Positions 18,401 to 26,075 of a DNA stretch of 64,000 bases are shown in pieces (positions within the stretch are counted from its first letter, which is position 1; each line of letters begins with the position of its first letter). This DNA is from Lutibacter agarilyticus (GTDB lineage: Bacteria > Bacteroidota > Bacteroidia > Flavobacteriales > Flavobacteriaceae). Both the position numbers and the translations under genes were made by a program. The stretch spans positions 310,001 through 374,000 of the forward strand of contig NZ_FZNT01000004.1 in NCBI RefSeq assembly GCF_900188235.1, in the 5' to 3' direction. The notes under the pieces are model-generated. The model saw nothing but the letters and a program-made list of their open reading frames with translations. It did no database searches and was not told the DNA's origin.

Positions 18401-19899
18401 ACTGCTGTTTTAAAATCAAACTTATAGACATCTTTTGAGAAATCTGCCAAACCATTAAAATTCAACTTAATGTTATCATCATTTACTTCCATTTCACCAT
18501 TAAAATGCTTGTTTTTAACAATCCCATTTACAGAAACATTTTTATATGGATAGGTGTTGTATTCAAATTTAGAAATAACACCTTTTATTGAACTATTTAT
18601 ATTATCAAAACTAAAGCCTTCTCCGTCAATTTCAGCATCCAAAGAAACAATCCCCATTAAATCATCATTTAAAATTGTACCTAATTTAAAATCGATTGTT
18701 TTTATGGAACCTTTATAAGAAGCATTTTCAATATTATGAAGATCAGAAAGCTCAAGATCTGTTTCTGCTACACCTAGTTCTGTGTCAATTAAAACCTTAG
18801 CACTTATAAGGTTTGAAGTAACATACGTTTTTCCTTTTAATTTAAAATTCCCTAAGTCTTTTAAGGCTACCGGTAAATTAGCTCCCAATAAATTTGGTAA
18901 CAATATTTTTAAATGCTCATAATCTGATGTTAAATTATTAAAATCTGCTTCTAACGAAAAACCATTTTCAGTATTAAACGAATTTACCAAATGTAAATCT
19001 CCATCAATAATTGCATTGGCTTCTGATTTTAACTTCAAATTTTTAATAACTAAACTATTTAACTGTCCCGAAATATTTGCTGTTAAATAAAGTACATCTT
19101 CAGTCCCAATTTCATTATAAAACGATTTTAAATCGGTTAATGAAATATGAGATTCTTTTAAAGTTCCTAAAATATTTACTTTATTATTAAAGTCTGAAAA
19201 ATCTTCTCTTTTATAATTAAATTCAATATCAGCAGCAAGGTTTGATGTATCTGTTTCTAAAATTGTGTTTAGAAATTGCATCGCTGATTTTGTGTAATAA
19301 AAATTGGAAGAAAAAGAGGTTACATTTATATTATGATTTTCTACAAAACTAAAATCGGAAATTGCCACACTCACATTAGGGCCTTCAATTTTAAAATCGT
19401 TACCCAAACCTTTTATGTTCTTAAAAAATATAGGTGTTACATTTTCAATATTTTCATCAATAATTTCAACATAACCTTTATTTAAAAAAAGCGCATCTGA
19501 AGTTAATTTAAACGTTGAAGGTGTTTCACTATCATCTTCACTACTAAATTTATCTACAAAAACAGTTAAACCATCATCAACTTCATTTTTGTAGGTTTTA
19601 ATATTTAGCATAAAGTTATCTAATGAAATGCTTCCAAACTCTAATTTATTATTCATTATTTTGGTGAAACTATATAATGAACTTTCTAAATTTTCAACAT
19701 AAATTAATGAATCGGCATGGTGATCTTTAATCAATACATTTTCAAACTGAACACTTCCTAGAATTGACATATCAATTCTTTCAACTTTTATATCCACGTC
19801 GAATTCTTTTTGAAGAAATGAAGTAGCGCTATTTCCTAATTTTGTTTGCACAAAAGGAAGCGACAATAATAGACTAAGTACAGCTAATATAATTAGCAA
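15475..19899 (-). CDS. tamB: TamB-like translocation/assembly protein
   Basis: A very large (about 1474 residues) inner-membrane-anchored periplasmic protein. A hydrophobic N-terminal anchor (LIILAVLSLLLSLPFVQTKLG) is followed by long repetitive beta-strand stretches and a C-terminal DUF490/TamB domain. TamB-like proteins bridge the periplasm and move phospholipid or assist outer-membrane biogenesis. The first standard codon, TTG at 19897-19899, lies inside the anchor; the open frame continues upstream with IKKIVVRILKV, the positive flank expected of the anchor, so an ATT at 19930-19932 may be the true start. It is divergent from tsaD. Confidence 0.9.
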   Translation of the reverse strand: MLIILAVLSLLLSLPFVQTKLGNSATSFLQKEFDVDIKVERIDMSILGSVQFENVLIKDHHADSLIYVENLESSLYSFTKIMNNKLEFGSISLDNFMLNIKTYKNEVDDGLTVFVDKFSSEDDSETPSTFKLTSDALFLNKGYVEIIDENIENVTPIFFKNIKGLGNDFKIEGPNVSVAISDFSFVENHNINVTSFSSNFYYTKSAMQFLNTILETDTSNLAADIEFNYKREDFSDFNNKVNILGTLKESHISLTDLKSFYNEIGTEDVLYLTANISGQLNSLVIKNLKLKSEANAIIDGDLHLVNSFNTENGFSLEADFNNLTSDYEHLKILLPNLLGANLPVALKDLGNFKLKGKTYVTSNLISAKVLIDTELGVAETDLELSDLHNIENASYKGSIKTIDFKLGTILNDDLMGIVSLDAEIDGEGFSFDNINSSIKGVISKFEYNTYPYKNVSVNGIVKNKHFNGEMEVNDDNIKLNFNGLADFSKDVYKFDFKTAVDYCDLYKLNIFKRDTISILKGDIDINFTGNKLDNLVGEINFKNSLYTNQKGDYFFKDFAITSSNIDSIRTVTINSPEIIQGEVTGQFKFNELGKLVQNSIGSIYTNYEPFKVTQNQYLDFRFEIYNKIVELFLPEVVLSANTFINGTIDADKNLFKLKVKSPRVKAYSAQIDSVLLQIDNKNPLFNTQLIIDNIKSNIYNVSDLYLVNKTLNDTLYFGAQFKGGKYKTETYNLAFYHTFNKENQSVVGVQKSSFNFKNNEWFINPNNNDDNKLVVNAASKTYTFSPFLISSKEQSIDFSGVINDTISKDLKFNFKNVNLDAITPEIDSLNLEGIINGNIQYTEFNEMVRPSVNLSVTNFNINNSYQGNLDINVEGKNSVTQYLLDISLERENEVNFSAIGEIDFATPKPTLDVVINFEEFKLDAFSPLGEDVFNKIRGYAYGTVHATGLVSNPTMEGDLFLDEAGMYFPYLNVNYDFLGTSVINFRNQTFDFEDVTLRDVKHGTKASLTGTLKHQNFEVWSLNLAVESNNILVLDTEEEETSLYYGTAYFDGNATIVGPTDKLLIDITGKTNKGTHFIMPISDVKTAETSQLIRFINTDPFVEDEEIRKAFISDKLKGLTMNFNLEVTKEAVFEMVIDKVSRSYLKGSGEGNLQIELDTKDKFNMYGDFVIDNGIYDFKYGGFISKPFSVKKGGVISWSGDPLTANMDIQAIYRVSANPRTLLENLNSSRKIPVDLITRFTGELFNSTIDFDIEIPNSSSTVASELAFKLSNDKTTQFIALLVTGSFYNEGDLGANSNTVLYGTGMDMLTNAFDNILNSDDSRFRLTPVYTVGENNAVDNLDINDQVSLALDYQVNERILINGKVGMPIGTGTQTDIIGEVNVEFLMNEAGTLRSSVFNRQNDIQYSNQDEEGYTQGVGLNYQIDFDNSKELLEKLSLKKKKVIDSVGINNQAIDTIKNQKLVNFKTKKKQEDE

Positions 19900-19947
19900 A
19901 ACTTTTAATATCCTAACTACTATTTTTTTAATTCGTTTGATTTGCGT

Positions 19948-19955
19948 TAAATTTG
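19948..19955 (+). promoter_or_regulatory. Possible -7 box for tsaD
   Basis: TAAATTTG matches TANNTTTG, 39 bases before the tsaD ATG. No TTG at a proper -33 distance was found. It lies inside the putative N-terminal extension of tamB on the other strand. Confidence 0.3.
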
Positions 19956-19994
19956 CATTTTTAAGGCAATTTTCGTGCCCTAATTTGTTATTAA

Positions 19995-21029
19995 ATGATT
20001 AAAAATAAATCAACCTATATTCTCGGTATTGAATCTTCTTGTGATGATACCAGTGCATCAGTAATTTGCAACGGCAAAATACTATCAAATGTTGTTGCTA
20101 ACCAAGAAATTCACGCTAAATATGGCGGTGTTGTTCCTGAATTAGCCTCACGTGCGCACCAACAAAACATTGTTCCTGTTATTCAACAAGCAATTCAACA
20201 AGCAAATATCGACAAAAAAGACTTAAATGCCATAGCTTTTACGCGCGGACCTGGATTAATGGGTTCTTTATTAGTTGGAACCTCTTTTGCCAAGTCACTT
20301 TCATTAGCTTTAAACATTCCTTTAATTGCTGTAAATCATATGCAAGGACACGTTTTAGCGCATTTTATTGAAGATGAAAACCAACAAAAACCTCCATTTC
20401 CTTTTTTATGCTTAACCATAAGTGGTGGTCATACACAAATTGTTAAAATCTCTGATTATTTTACCATGGAAGTTTTAGGTGAAACATTGGATGATGCTGT
20501 TGGAGAAGCTTATGACAAGTCTGCCAAAATATTAGGACTTCCTTATCCTGGCGGACCTTTAGTTGATAAATATGCCCGTTTAGGAAACCCTAAAGCGTAT
20601 AAATTTACCAAACCCAAAGTTGATGGATTGAATTTTAGTTTTAGCGGATTAAAAACAGCTATATTATATTTTCTTCAGAAGCAAGTAAAAGAAAACCCAG
20701 TATTTATTGAAGAAAACCTTAACGATATTTGTGCATCTATTCAACATACTATTGTTGAAATTTTGTTTGATAAAATTAAATTAGCCGTTAAAGAAACTGG
20801 TATTAAACACGTAGCAATTGCTGGTGGAGTAAGTGCTAATTCAGAAATACGAAAAGTTTTAAAAGAAACTGAGTCTAAATATGGATGGACAACCTATATT
20901 CCAAAGTTTGAGTTTACTACAGATAACGCTGCTATGATTGCAATTGTTGGTTATTTAAAATTTATAAATAACAAATACGATACAAATAAAACAAGCGCAA
21001 CTGCTAGACTTAAAGTAAATGAAAGTTAA
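19995..21029 (+). CDS. tsaD: tRNA threonylcarbamoyladenosine transferase subunit TsaD
   Basis: The 344-residue ASKHA-fold protein of the t6A37 tRNA modification complex. Motifs: LGIESSCDDTSASV, the metal-binding HMQGHVLAH, ISGGHTQIV, VGEAYDKSAKILGLPYPGGP and AIAGGVSANSEIR. Length and architecture match bacterial TsaD. It is a single gene divergent from tamB; the next gene has its own promoter box. Confidence 0.96.
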   Translation: MIKNKSTYILGIESSCDDTSASVICNGKILSNVVANQEIHAKYGGVVPELASRAHQQNIVPVIQQAIQQANIDKKDLNAIAFTRGPGLMGSLLVGTSFAKSLSLALNIPLIAVNHMQGHVLAHFIEDENQQKPPFPFLCLTISGGHTQIVKISDYFTMEVLGETLDDAVGEAYDKSAKILGLPYPGGPLVDKYARLGNPKAYKFTKPKVDGLNFSFSGLKTAILYFLQKQVKENPVFIEENLNDICASIQHTIVEILFDKIKLAVKETGIKHVAIAGGVSANSEIRKVLKETESKYGWTTYIPKFEFTTDNAAMIAIVGYLKFINNKYDTNKTSATARLKVNES

Positions 21030-21073
21030 ATACTTTATTTGTTTCTAAAAATATAAGAAAATTAAACTATATT

Positions 21074-21081
21074 TATTTTTG
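21074..21081 (+). promoter_or_regulatory. -7 box of the SYLF gene
   Basis: TATTTTTG matches the TANNTTTG consensus 22 bases upstream of the ATG. No good -33 TTG at 17-23 bases was found. Confidence 0.4.
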
Positions 21082-21103
21082 TGTTTAACTTAAAATTATT
21101 CGT

Positions 21104-21622
21104 ATGAAAATAAAAATCACACTTTTAACCATTGTTTTTGCATGCTGTTCTTTTATTGGAACTGCTCAAAAAAATGATGTTAACAAAGCAACTAAAACAA
21201 TTGCCGATTTTAAAAAAACAAATAGTGAAATAACTAAATATTTTAACTCAGCATATGGCTATGCTATTTTTTCAGGAATTGGAAAGGGTGGCTTAGGGGT
21301 TGGTGGAGCAACAGGCAGAGGAACTGTTTTTAAAGGAGGTACCGCCGTAGCAGATTGTAAAATGACTCAAGTTACTATTGGGTTTCAGGCTGGTGGTCAA
21401 AAATATGCTGAAGTCATCTTTTTTGAAAATAAAGAAGCTTATGAACGTTTTGTTGGTAATAAATTTGAATTTGCCGCTCAAGTTTCAGCTATTGCTTTAA
21501 AATCTGGCGTTTCATTAGATGCTGAATACAGAGATGGAATAATGGTATTTACAAAAGCAATTGGAGGCTTAATGTATGAAGCATCTTTAGGCGGACAAAA
21601 ATTTAAGACTGAAAAGTTTTAA
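21104..21622 (+). CDS. SYLF/Ysc84-like lipid-binding protein
   Basis: A 172-residue exported protein. A signal peptide (ITLLTIVFACCSFIGTAQ) precedes a SYLF-type domain: AYGYAIFSGIGKGGLGVGG near the start, then FQAGGQKYAEVIFFENKEAYERF, and near the end ALKSGVSLDAEYRDGIMVFTKAIGGL. In eukaryotes this fold binds phosphoinositides; bacterial relatives are periplasmic and of unclear role. It stands alone between tsaD and the convergent E2 gene. Confidence 0.85.
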   Translation: MKIKITLLTIVFACCSFIGTAQKNDVNKATKTIADFKKTNSEITKYFNSAYGYAIFSGIGKGGLGVGGATGRGTVFKGGTAVADCKMTQVTIGFQAGGQKYAEVIFFENKEAYERFVGNKFEFAAQVSAIALKSGVSLDAEYRDGIMVFTKAIGGLMYEASLGGQKFKTEKF

Positions 21623-21662
21623 ATCAGAAAAAACAATCTGAGATTATACTAATAAAGGTAGT

Positions 21663-23000
21663 TTAGAATTTGGTATCTATATCCCAAGCTTCTAAACTAT
21701 CTTTTATTGTTTTTATAAACATACCTCCTAAAGCGCCATTAACCACCCTGTGGTCATAAGAATGTGAAATAAACATCTTATGTCTTATTCCAATAAAATC
21801 ACCTTCAGGTGTTTCAATAACTGCTGGCACTTTTCTTACGGCTCCTAAAGCTAAAATTGCAACTTGTGGTTGATTGATAATTGGTGTTCCAAAAACACTT
21901 CCAAAACTACCAACATTTGTAACGGTGTAGGTACCTCCTTGAATGTCATCAGGATTTAATTTTCCTTTTCTAGCTCTTGAAGCTAAATCATTCACAGCTT
22001 TTGTAATACCAACTAAATTTAATTGGTCTGCATTTTTAATCACTGGCACAATTAAATTTCCGTCGCTTAAGGCAGCTGCCATTCCTAAATTAATAGCTTT
22101 ACGCTTAATAATTTTATCACCATCTACTGAAATATTAATCATTGGGTGCTCTTTAATAGCAATCGCTACAGCCTGCATAAAAATTGGAGTATAAGTGATT
22201 TTTTCACCTTCACGCTTATAAAACTCATCTTTAACTTTATTTCTCCAATTTACAATATTGGTTACATCAACCTCAATAAAAGATTGTACGTGTGCTGAAG
22301 TCTGAATAGACTCAACCATATGGTGCGCAATTAATTTCCCCATCCGGCTCATTTCTATAATCTCATCTTCTCCATTTACTGAAACTGGTGTAGTTGATTT
22401 TTTTACAACTGCTAAAGGAACTTTTTCTGACACTACTTCAATTTTAGTTTCTAGAGCCTTTTTAGTTACAGCTACTTTTTGATCTTCCGATTGTCTACCG
22501 CTATCAATGTAAGCTAAAATGTCATTTTTTGTAACTCTATCATCCTTACCTGTACCAATAATTGCTTCTAATTCCTCCATTGAAATTCCTTCTTTAGTGG
22601 CAATATTTCGTACTAAAGGCGAAAAGAATTTCCCTGAGTCAGATACTTTCTGAATAGTTGAAGCTTCAATTACATTATGAATCTCAGTTTCTAACATTTC
22701 AACTTCAGAAACTTTCTGAACTTCTTCTGTAACTTGGTTTCCCGAATTAGCTTCATCTTCTAGAGTTTCAATAATAGCAATAGTTTCTCCTACTTTAACA
22801 ACAGCATCTACATCAAACAAAATCTCTACTATGGTTCCTTCAACTTCACTAGGCACTTCTGAATCTACTTTATCAGTAGCAATTTCAACTATGGCTTCAT
22901 CCAAATCAATACGATCTCCAACGTTTTTTAACCATGAAGTAATAGTTGCTTCTGCAACACTTTCACCCATTTTTGGAAGCTTTATTTCAAATCTTGACAT
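21663..23000 (-). CDS. 2-oxo acid dehydrogenase E2 (branched-chain type)
   Basis: A 445-residue dihydrolipoamide acyltransferase with one lipoyl domain (residues 1-78, lipoyl Lys in EIATDKVDSEVPSE), an E1/E3-binding domain (about 127-165, FFSPLVRNIATKEGISMEEL) and a C-terminal catalytic domain (about 215-445). The catalytic motif reads HRVVNG: His417 is present, but the Asp of HxxxDG is Asn421. The single lipoyl domain and overall layout suggest a branched-chain or generic 2-oxoacid complex, distinct from the two-lipoyl pyruvate E2 at 60188. E1 and E3 are not adjacent. Confidence 0.92.
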   Translation of the reverse strand: MSRFEIKLPKMGESVAEATITSWLKNVGDRIDLDEAIVEIATDKVDSEVPSEVEGTIVEILFDVDAVVKVGETIAIIETLEDEANSGNQVTEEVQKVSEVEMLETEIHNVIEASTIQKVSDSGKFFSPLVRNIATKEGISMEELEAIIGTGKDDRVTKNDILAYIDSGRQSEDQKVAVTKKALETKIEVVSEKVPLAVVKKSTTPVSVNGEDEIIEMSRMGKLIAHHMVESIQTSAHVQSFIEVDVTNIVNWRNKVKDEFYKREGEKITYTPIFMQAVAIAIKEHPMINISVDGDKIIKRKAINLGMAAALSDGNLIVPVIKNADQLNLVGITKAVNDLASRARKGKLNPDDIQGGTYTVTNVGSFGSVFGTPIINQPQVAILALGAVRKVPAVIETPEGDFIGIRHKMFISHSYDHRVVNGALGGMFIKTIKDSLEAWDIDTKF

Positions 23001-23341
23001 GATGTTTTTTTTAGAAGAGCAAATTTACAAAAATATTAGCTCAAAAATAGTATAACAAATATGTTATTAAAAATCTGCTATATGAGAAATTAAACATATC
23101 TAAATTTAAAAGCTATTTACAGTCTAATATTTACCTAATTATATGCATATCTAGTCTACAAATAATAAAAATATAATTTTTTAAAATAACCAATACCTCA
23201 TAAACAAAATTAAAAAACGTTTTAGTAACAAAAATTACAGTACATAGTAACATTATATCCTCAAAAGTCATAAATATTACTTTTAACCAATCTAAATAAG
23301 ACTTAATCAGCTGATTTACTGAGTTTTAATGTTTTATTATT

Positions 23342-23357
23342 TATGACAAATATCATA
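23342..23357. promoter_or_regulatory. CRP/FNR-type palindrome upstream of the cytochrome cluster
   Basis: TATGACAAATATCATA has perfect 5-base arms (TATGA / TCATA) around 6 bases. TGA-N6-TCA is the core spacing of both FNR (TTGAT-N4-ATCAA) and CRP sites. Its centre lies about 41 bases before the start inferred from the TAAATTTA box at 23379-23386, the usual class II activator position. Confidence 0.5.
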
Positions 23358-23378
23358 TAAATTAAAAATAGTTGTAGC

Positions 23379-23386
23379 TAAATTTA
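23379..23386 (+). promoter_or_regulatory. Near-consensus -7 box of the hexaheme gene
   Basis: TAAATTTA differs from TANNTTTG only in the last base and lies 34 bases upstream of the ATG. A weak -7 with no -33 TTG fits an activator-dependent promoter. Confidence 0.35.
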
Positions 23387-23420
23387 TATAGAAATTAAAA
23401 TCAAACAAATATCTAATATT

Positions 23421-24533
23421 ATGAAAAATTTAAAATTAATAGGCTTCTTGATCATTTTAGCATCAAGTTTAATGTTTATTCAATGTACTAGCGACCCTAT
23501 ACAGGGTGAACAAGGAATAGCTGGTGAAAACGGTATAGATGGCATTGATGGTATTGACGGTATTGATGGTGTTGATAGTACGGCCTCTTGTTTAGCCTGT
23601 CACTCAGACAGCCATAGAGACCCTATTTATGCTTCATATGACTTATCATTACACGGCTTAGATCCTCTTCATACCGATCGTGGTACTGGTGATGAAATAA
23701 ACACATCAGATTATACAAATAGAGGATCTTGTGCGCAATGCCATACTAGTGATGGTTATAAGGACTATGTTGCAGGATATCCTATTAACCCAGGCGATGG
23801 ATACCCAGATGATTTATCATATCCATTTGGCAAACAAACTATAAGTTGTAAAACCTGCCATAGTGAACATCGTACATTTGATTTCGAAACTGATGGACAA
23901 GATTTCGCTTTAAGAAATATTGATCCTGTTGTATTAGTATATGATGGAACAACTGTTGTTGATTTTGAAGGAACTAGTAATAATTGTACTACATGTCATC
24001 AACCAAGAAATTCCTATGTGATTCCTTCAGGGGTTGATGATTATACAATTACAAGTTCACGATTTGGGCCTCACCACGGACCTCAATCTACTATATTAGA
24101 AGGGATTTTAGGAGCAAATATAGCTGGTTCTGAAGCATATCCAGGAATTGGAGCTGATGGAGATAATAGTCATAGAACAGGATTAAATGGAGTTGCATCA
24201 AATTGTGTTTCTTGCCATATGGGTACTACGACTGACGACACTGATGGATTACATTCAATGTGGCCAACAAAAAATGCATGTACAACTTGCCATACAAACG
24301 GAGCTCCAACTGAAGTTACCGATTTTACTGCTGATTTTGAAACTTTAAAAGGTTTATTAATTGCCGCTGGCTCATTAACAGAATCAGGAAGTACCGTTTC
24401 AGGAACTTATCCTATTGCTGTTGCTCAGGCAACTTGGAACTGGAAAACTTTACAAGAAGATAAAAGTAATGGTGTTCATAATCCAAAATATGCTAAAGCT
24501 TTACTTAAAAATTCAATACAAGCATTGCAATAA
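23421..24533 (+). CDS. Hexaheme c-type cytochrome lipoprotein with collagen-like linker
   Basis: A 370-residue multiheme cytochrome. A lipoprotein signal (LIILASSLMFIQC, lipid Cys22) is followed by a Gly-X-Y collagen-like stretch (residues 29-52, mostly GID repeats), then six CxxCH heme sites: CLACH (57-61), CAQCH, CKTCH, CTTCH, CVSCH and CTTCH. Extra His residues in SEHRTF, FGPHHGP and SHRTG may be distal ligands. It is probably anchored in the outer membrane and could move electrons to or across the surface. It heads a plus-strand cluster with a barrel and a quinone module. I do not recognise a named family beyond multiheme cytochrome c. Confidence 0.88.
   Translation: MKNLKLIGFLIILASSLMFIQCTSDPIQGEQGIAGENGIDGIDGIDGIDGVDSTASCLACHSDSHRDPIYASYDLSLHGLDPLHTDRGTGDEINTSDYTNRGSCAQCHTSDGYKDYVAGYPINPGDGYPDDLSYPFGKQTISCKTCHSEHRTFDFETDGQDFALRNIDPVVLVYDGTTVVDFEGTSNNCTTCHQPRNSYVIPSGVDDYTITSSRFGPHHGPQSTILEGILGANIAGSEAYPGIGADGDNSHRTGLNGVASNCVSCHMGTTTDDTDGLHSMWPTKNACTTCHTNGAPTEVTDFTADFETLKGLLIAAGSLTESGSTVSGTYPIAVAQATWNWKTLQEDKSNGVHNPKYAKALLKNSIQALQ
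23532..23576 (+). repeat. Five 9-base tandem repeats encoding Gly-Ile-Asp
   Basis: Five copies of GGTATTGAT-like units (variants GGTATAGAT, GGCATTGAT, GGTATTGAC, GGTGTTGAT) inside the hexaheme gene encode the collagen-like linker. Copy number could vary by slippage in steps of three residues. Confidence 0.85.
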
Positions 24534-24549
24534 TTATTAGATATTGATA

Positions 24550-24586
24550 AAGGTTTAGGAAGTAGATTTCTTCCTTCCTAAACCTT
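24550..24586 (+). terminator. 13-bp hairpin after the hexaheme gene
   Basis: AAGGTTTAGGAAG (24550-24562) pairs perfectly with CTTCCTAAACCTT (24574-24586) around an 11-base loop. It is followed by ATTATTTAA rather than a long T-run, so it may be a partial terminator or an mRNA stabiliser that sets different levels for the hexaheme gene and the genes behind it. Confidence 0.6.
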
Positions 24587-24681
24587 ATTATTTAACTATT
24601 TATAGATTGCTATTTTTAACTTATAATTTCAAAATTGAGATTAATAAGTAAAAGTTAATCTAACATTAAAAATAAAAACAA

Positions 24682-25068
24682 ATGAAAAAACTATTCCAAA
24701 TAGTTCTCGTTAGCAGCTTAAGTTTACTGTGCTTTTCTTGTTATTATGATGAATTGATTGATAGACCAATTGATATTCCTGAAATACCAGATCTTCCAGA
24801 AAATGTTTCGTTTAGCACTCAAGTTCAACCAATATTTACAACCAATTGTATTACGTGCCATACAAGTTCATTAAACCCTGATTTAAGGGCAGGATATTCA
24901 TATAATGCGTTGGTTCCAGATTATGTTATTGCTGGTGACCCATTAAACAGCAAACTTTTTCAAAGTCTTCCGGGTATTGGACACCCATTAAATGTAGGTT
25001 TTGAATTAAGTGATGAAGATGTTGCAATAATTTACGCATGGATTGACCAAGGCGCTGAGAACAATTAA
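24682..25068 (+). CDS. Monoheme cytochrome c lipoprotein
   Basis: A 128-residue protein with a lipoprotein signal (VLVSSLSLLCFSC, lipid Cys about 21) and one heme site, TNCITCHTSS. Downstream LPGIGHPLNVGF and VAIIYAWIDQGAENN match the small cytochrome fold found in planctomycete-type cytochrome domains. It lies between the hexaheme gene and the barrel gene, 17 bases before the latter, and is likely a heme relay at the inner face of the outer membrane. The localisation is inferred. Confidence 0.85.
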   Translation: MKKLFQIVLVSSLSLLCFSCYYDELIDRPIDIPEIPDLPENVSFSTQVQPIFTTNCITCHTSSLNPDLRAGYSYNALVPDYVIAGDPLNSKLFQSLPGIGHPLNVGFELSDEDVAIIYAWIDQGAENN

Positions 25069-25085
25069 TATTTAAGACTTTACTT

Positions 25086-25952
25086 ATGAAAAAATATACA
25101 ACCTTCTTTTTTATTTTTTTAATGCTTCCTTTCATAGGGTTTTCCCAAGATGAAGATGTTAAAGAAAAAAAAGTGAAAGAAAAGCTTGCTCGACCTACTT
25201 TTGAAAGCTCAGCTGTTATTGACAATCCAAGTGTAAACTTGTACAATAAAGGCTCTTTTGAAGTGTCAATGCAACATAGATTTGGATTGGTAACTGGAAC
25301 CAATGATTTAGTTGGTTTTTGGGGGCGTTCAAATATTAGAATAGGCGTAGCTTACTCAATTTTAAACCGATTATCAGTTGGTTTTGGTACAACTAAAGAT
25401 AAAAGGCTTCAAGATTTTAGTATAAAAGGGGCTATTTTACAACAAACAAGATCTAACAGTACACCTTTAAGTATAACTTATTATGGAAATGCAACTATAA
25501 GTGCACTTCCTAAAGGAGATTTTAATATGGTTCAAGATAGATACTCTTTCTTCAACCAAATAATAATTGCCAGACGTTTTAGCAACAATGTATCATTACA
25601 ATTTGCGGCTAGTTTATCGCATGTAAATGCGGTTCCTACAACTATGAAAAATGATGTGTTTGGAATTGCTCTAGGTGGTAAATTTAAAGTATCTCCAGGA
25701 ACAAATATATTAATTGATTACAGTCAGCCTTTAGTTAGTTACCAAGACCCTATTAGCTCAAATGCTTTAAAAACACCTAAACCAGGGATTAGTATAGGTG
25801 CTGAATTTAATACTGCAGCACACGCATTTCAAATTTTCGCTACAAACTACTGGGGTATAGTTCCACAAGAAAACTATGTGTACAATCAAAATGATTTCTT
25901 TAAAGGAGATATTTTAATTGGATTTAATATTACCCGAATTTACAATTTTTAA
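25086..25952 (+). CDS. DUF5777-type outer-membrane beta-barrel protein
   Basis: A 288-residue protein with a signal peptide (TTFFFIFLMLPFIGFSQ) and alternating hydrophobic strands ending in an aromatic residue (FNITRIYNF), the usual outer-membrane barrel end. The pattern LYNKGSFEVSMQHRFG and GFWGRSNIRIGVAYSI is that of the DUF5777 family. These barrels often sit beside cytochrome genes in Bacteroidota. Here it follows two heme lipoproteins with tight spacing, so a porin-like sheath or anchor for the cytochromes is the natural guess; no function has been shown that I know of. Confidence 0.82.
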   Translation: MKKYTTFFFIFLMLPFIGFSQDEDVKEKKVKEKLARPTFESSAVIDNPSVNLYNKGSFEVSMQHRFGLVTGTNDLVGFWGRSNIRIGVAYSILNRLSVGFGTTKDKRLQDFSIKGAILQQTRSNSTPLSITYYGNATISALPKGDFNMVQDRYSFFNQIIIARRFSNNVSLQFAASLSHVNAVPTTMKNDVFGIALGGKFKVSPGTNILIDYSQPLVSYQDPISSNALKTPKPGISIGAEFNTAAHAFQIFATNYWGIVPQENYVYNQNDFFKGDILIGFNITRIYNF

Positions 25953-25967
25953 AAATAATATACACAC

Positions 25968-26038
25968 TGAAACAGGCTGATACTCAAACATAATTTATCT
26001 TTAAACTATTTTTTCATAATAAAAAACAGCCTGTTTCA
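25968..26038. repeat. 12-base inverted repeat between barrel and Fe-S genes
   Basis: TGAAACAGGCTG (25968-25979) and CAGCCTGTTTCA (26027-26038) are perfect complements separated by 47 bases. It could fold as a long-looped hairpin in the mRNA or act as a terminator for the first half of the cluster; no strong T-run follows. Confidence 0.55.
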
Positions 26039-26075
26039 TTGTATTAAATGTTAAATTTATTTGACAAGATGTATT

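Larger units (their letters stand above)
23001..23420. other. 420-base gene-free regulatory region
   Basis: No open frame of interest is seen. The left part would hold the promoter of the divergent E2 gene. The right part holds a TGA-N6-TCA palindrome and a near-consensus -7 box for the hexaheme cytochrome gene, listed separately. The middle is AT-rich with no clear hairpin. Confidence 0.6.

Noticed and set aside
23532-23576. CRISPR or satellite reading of the 9-base repeats
   Set aside because: The units are in frame within a coding gene and have no spacers; they encode the Gly-Ile-Asp linker.
26061-26075. TTG start for the Fe-S subunit
   Set aside because: It adds only five residues ahead of the Tat signal; the ATG at 26076 is adequate.
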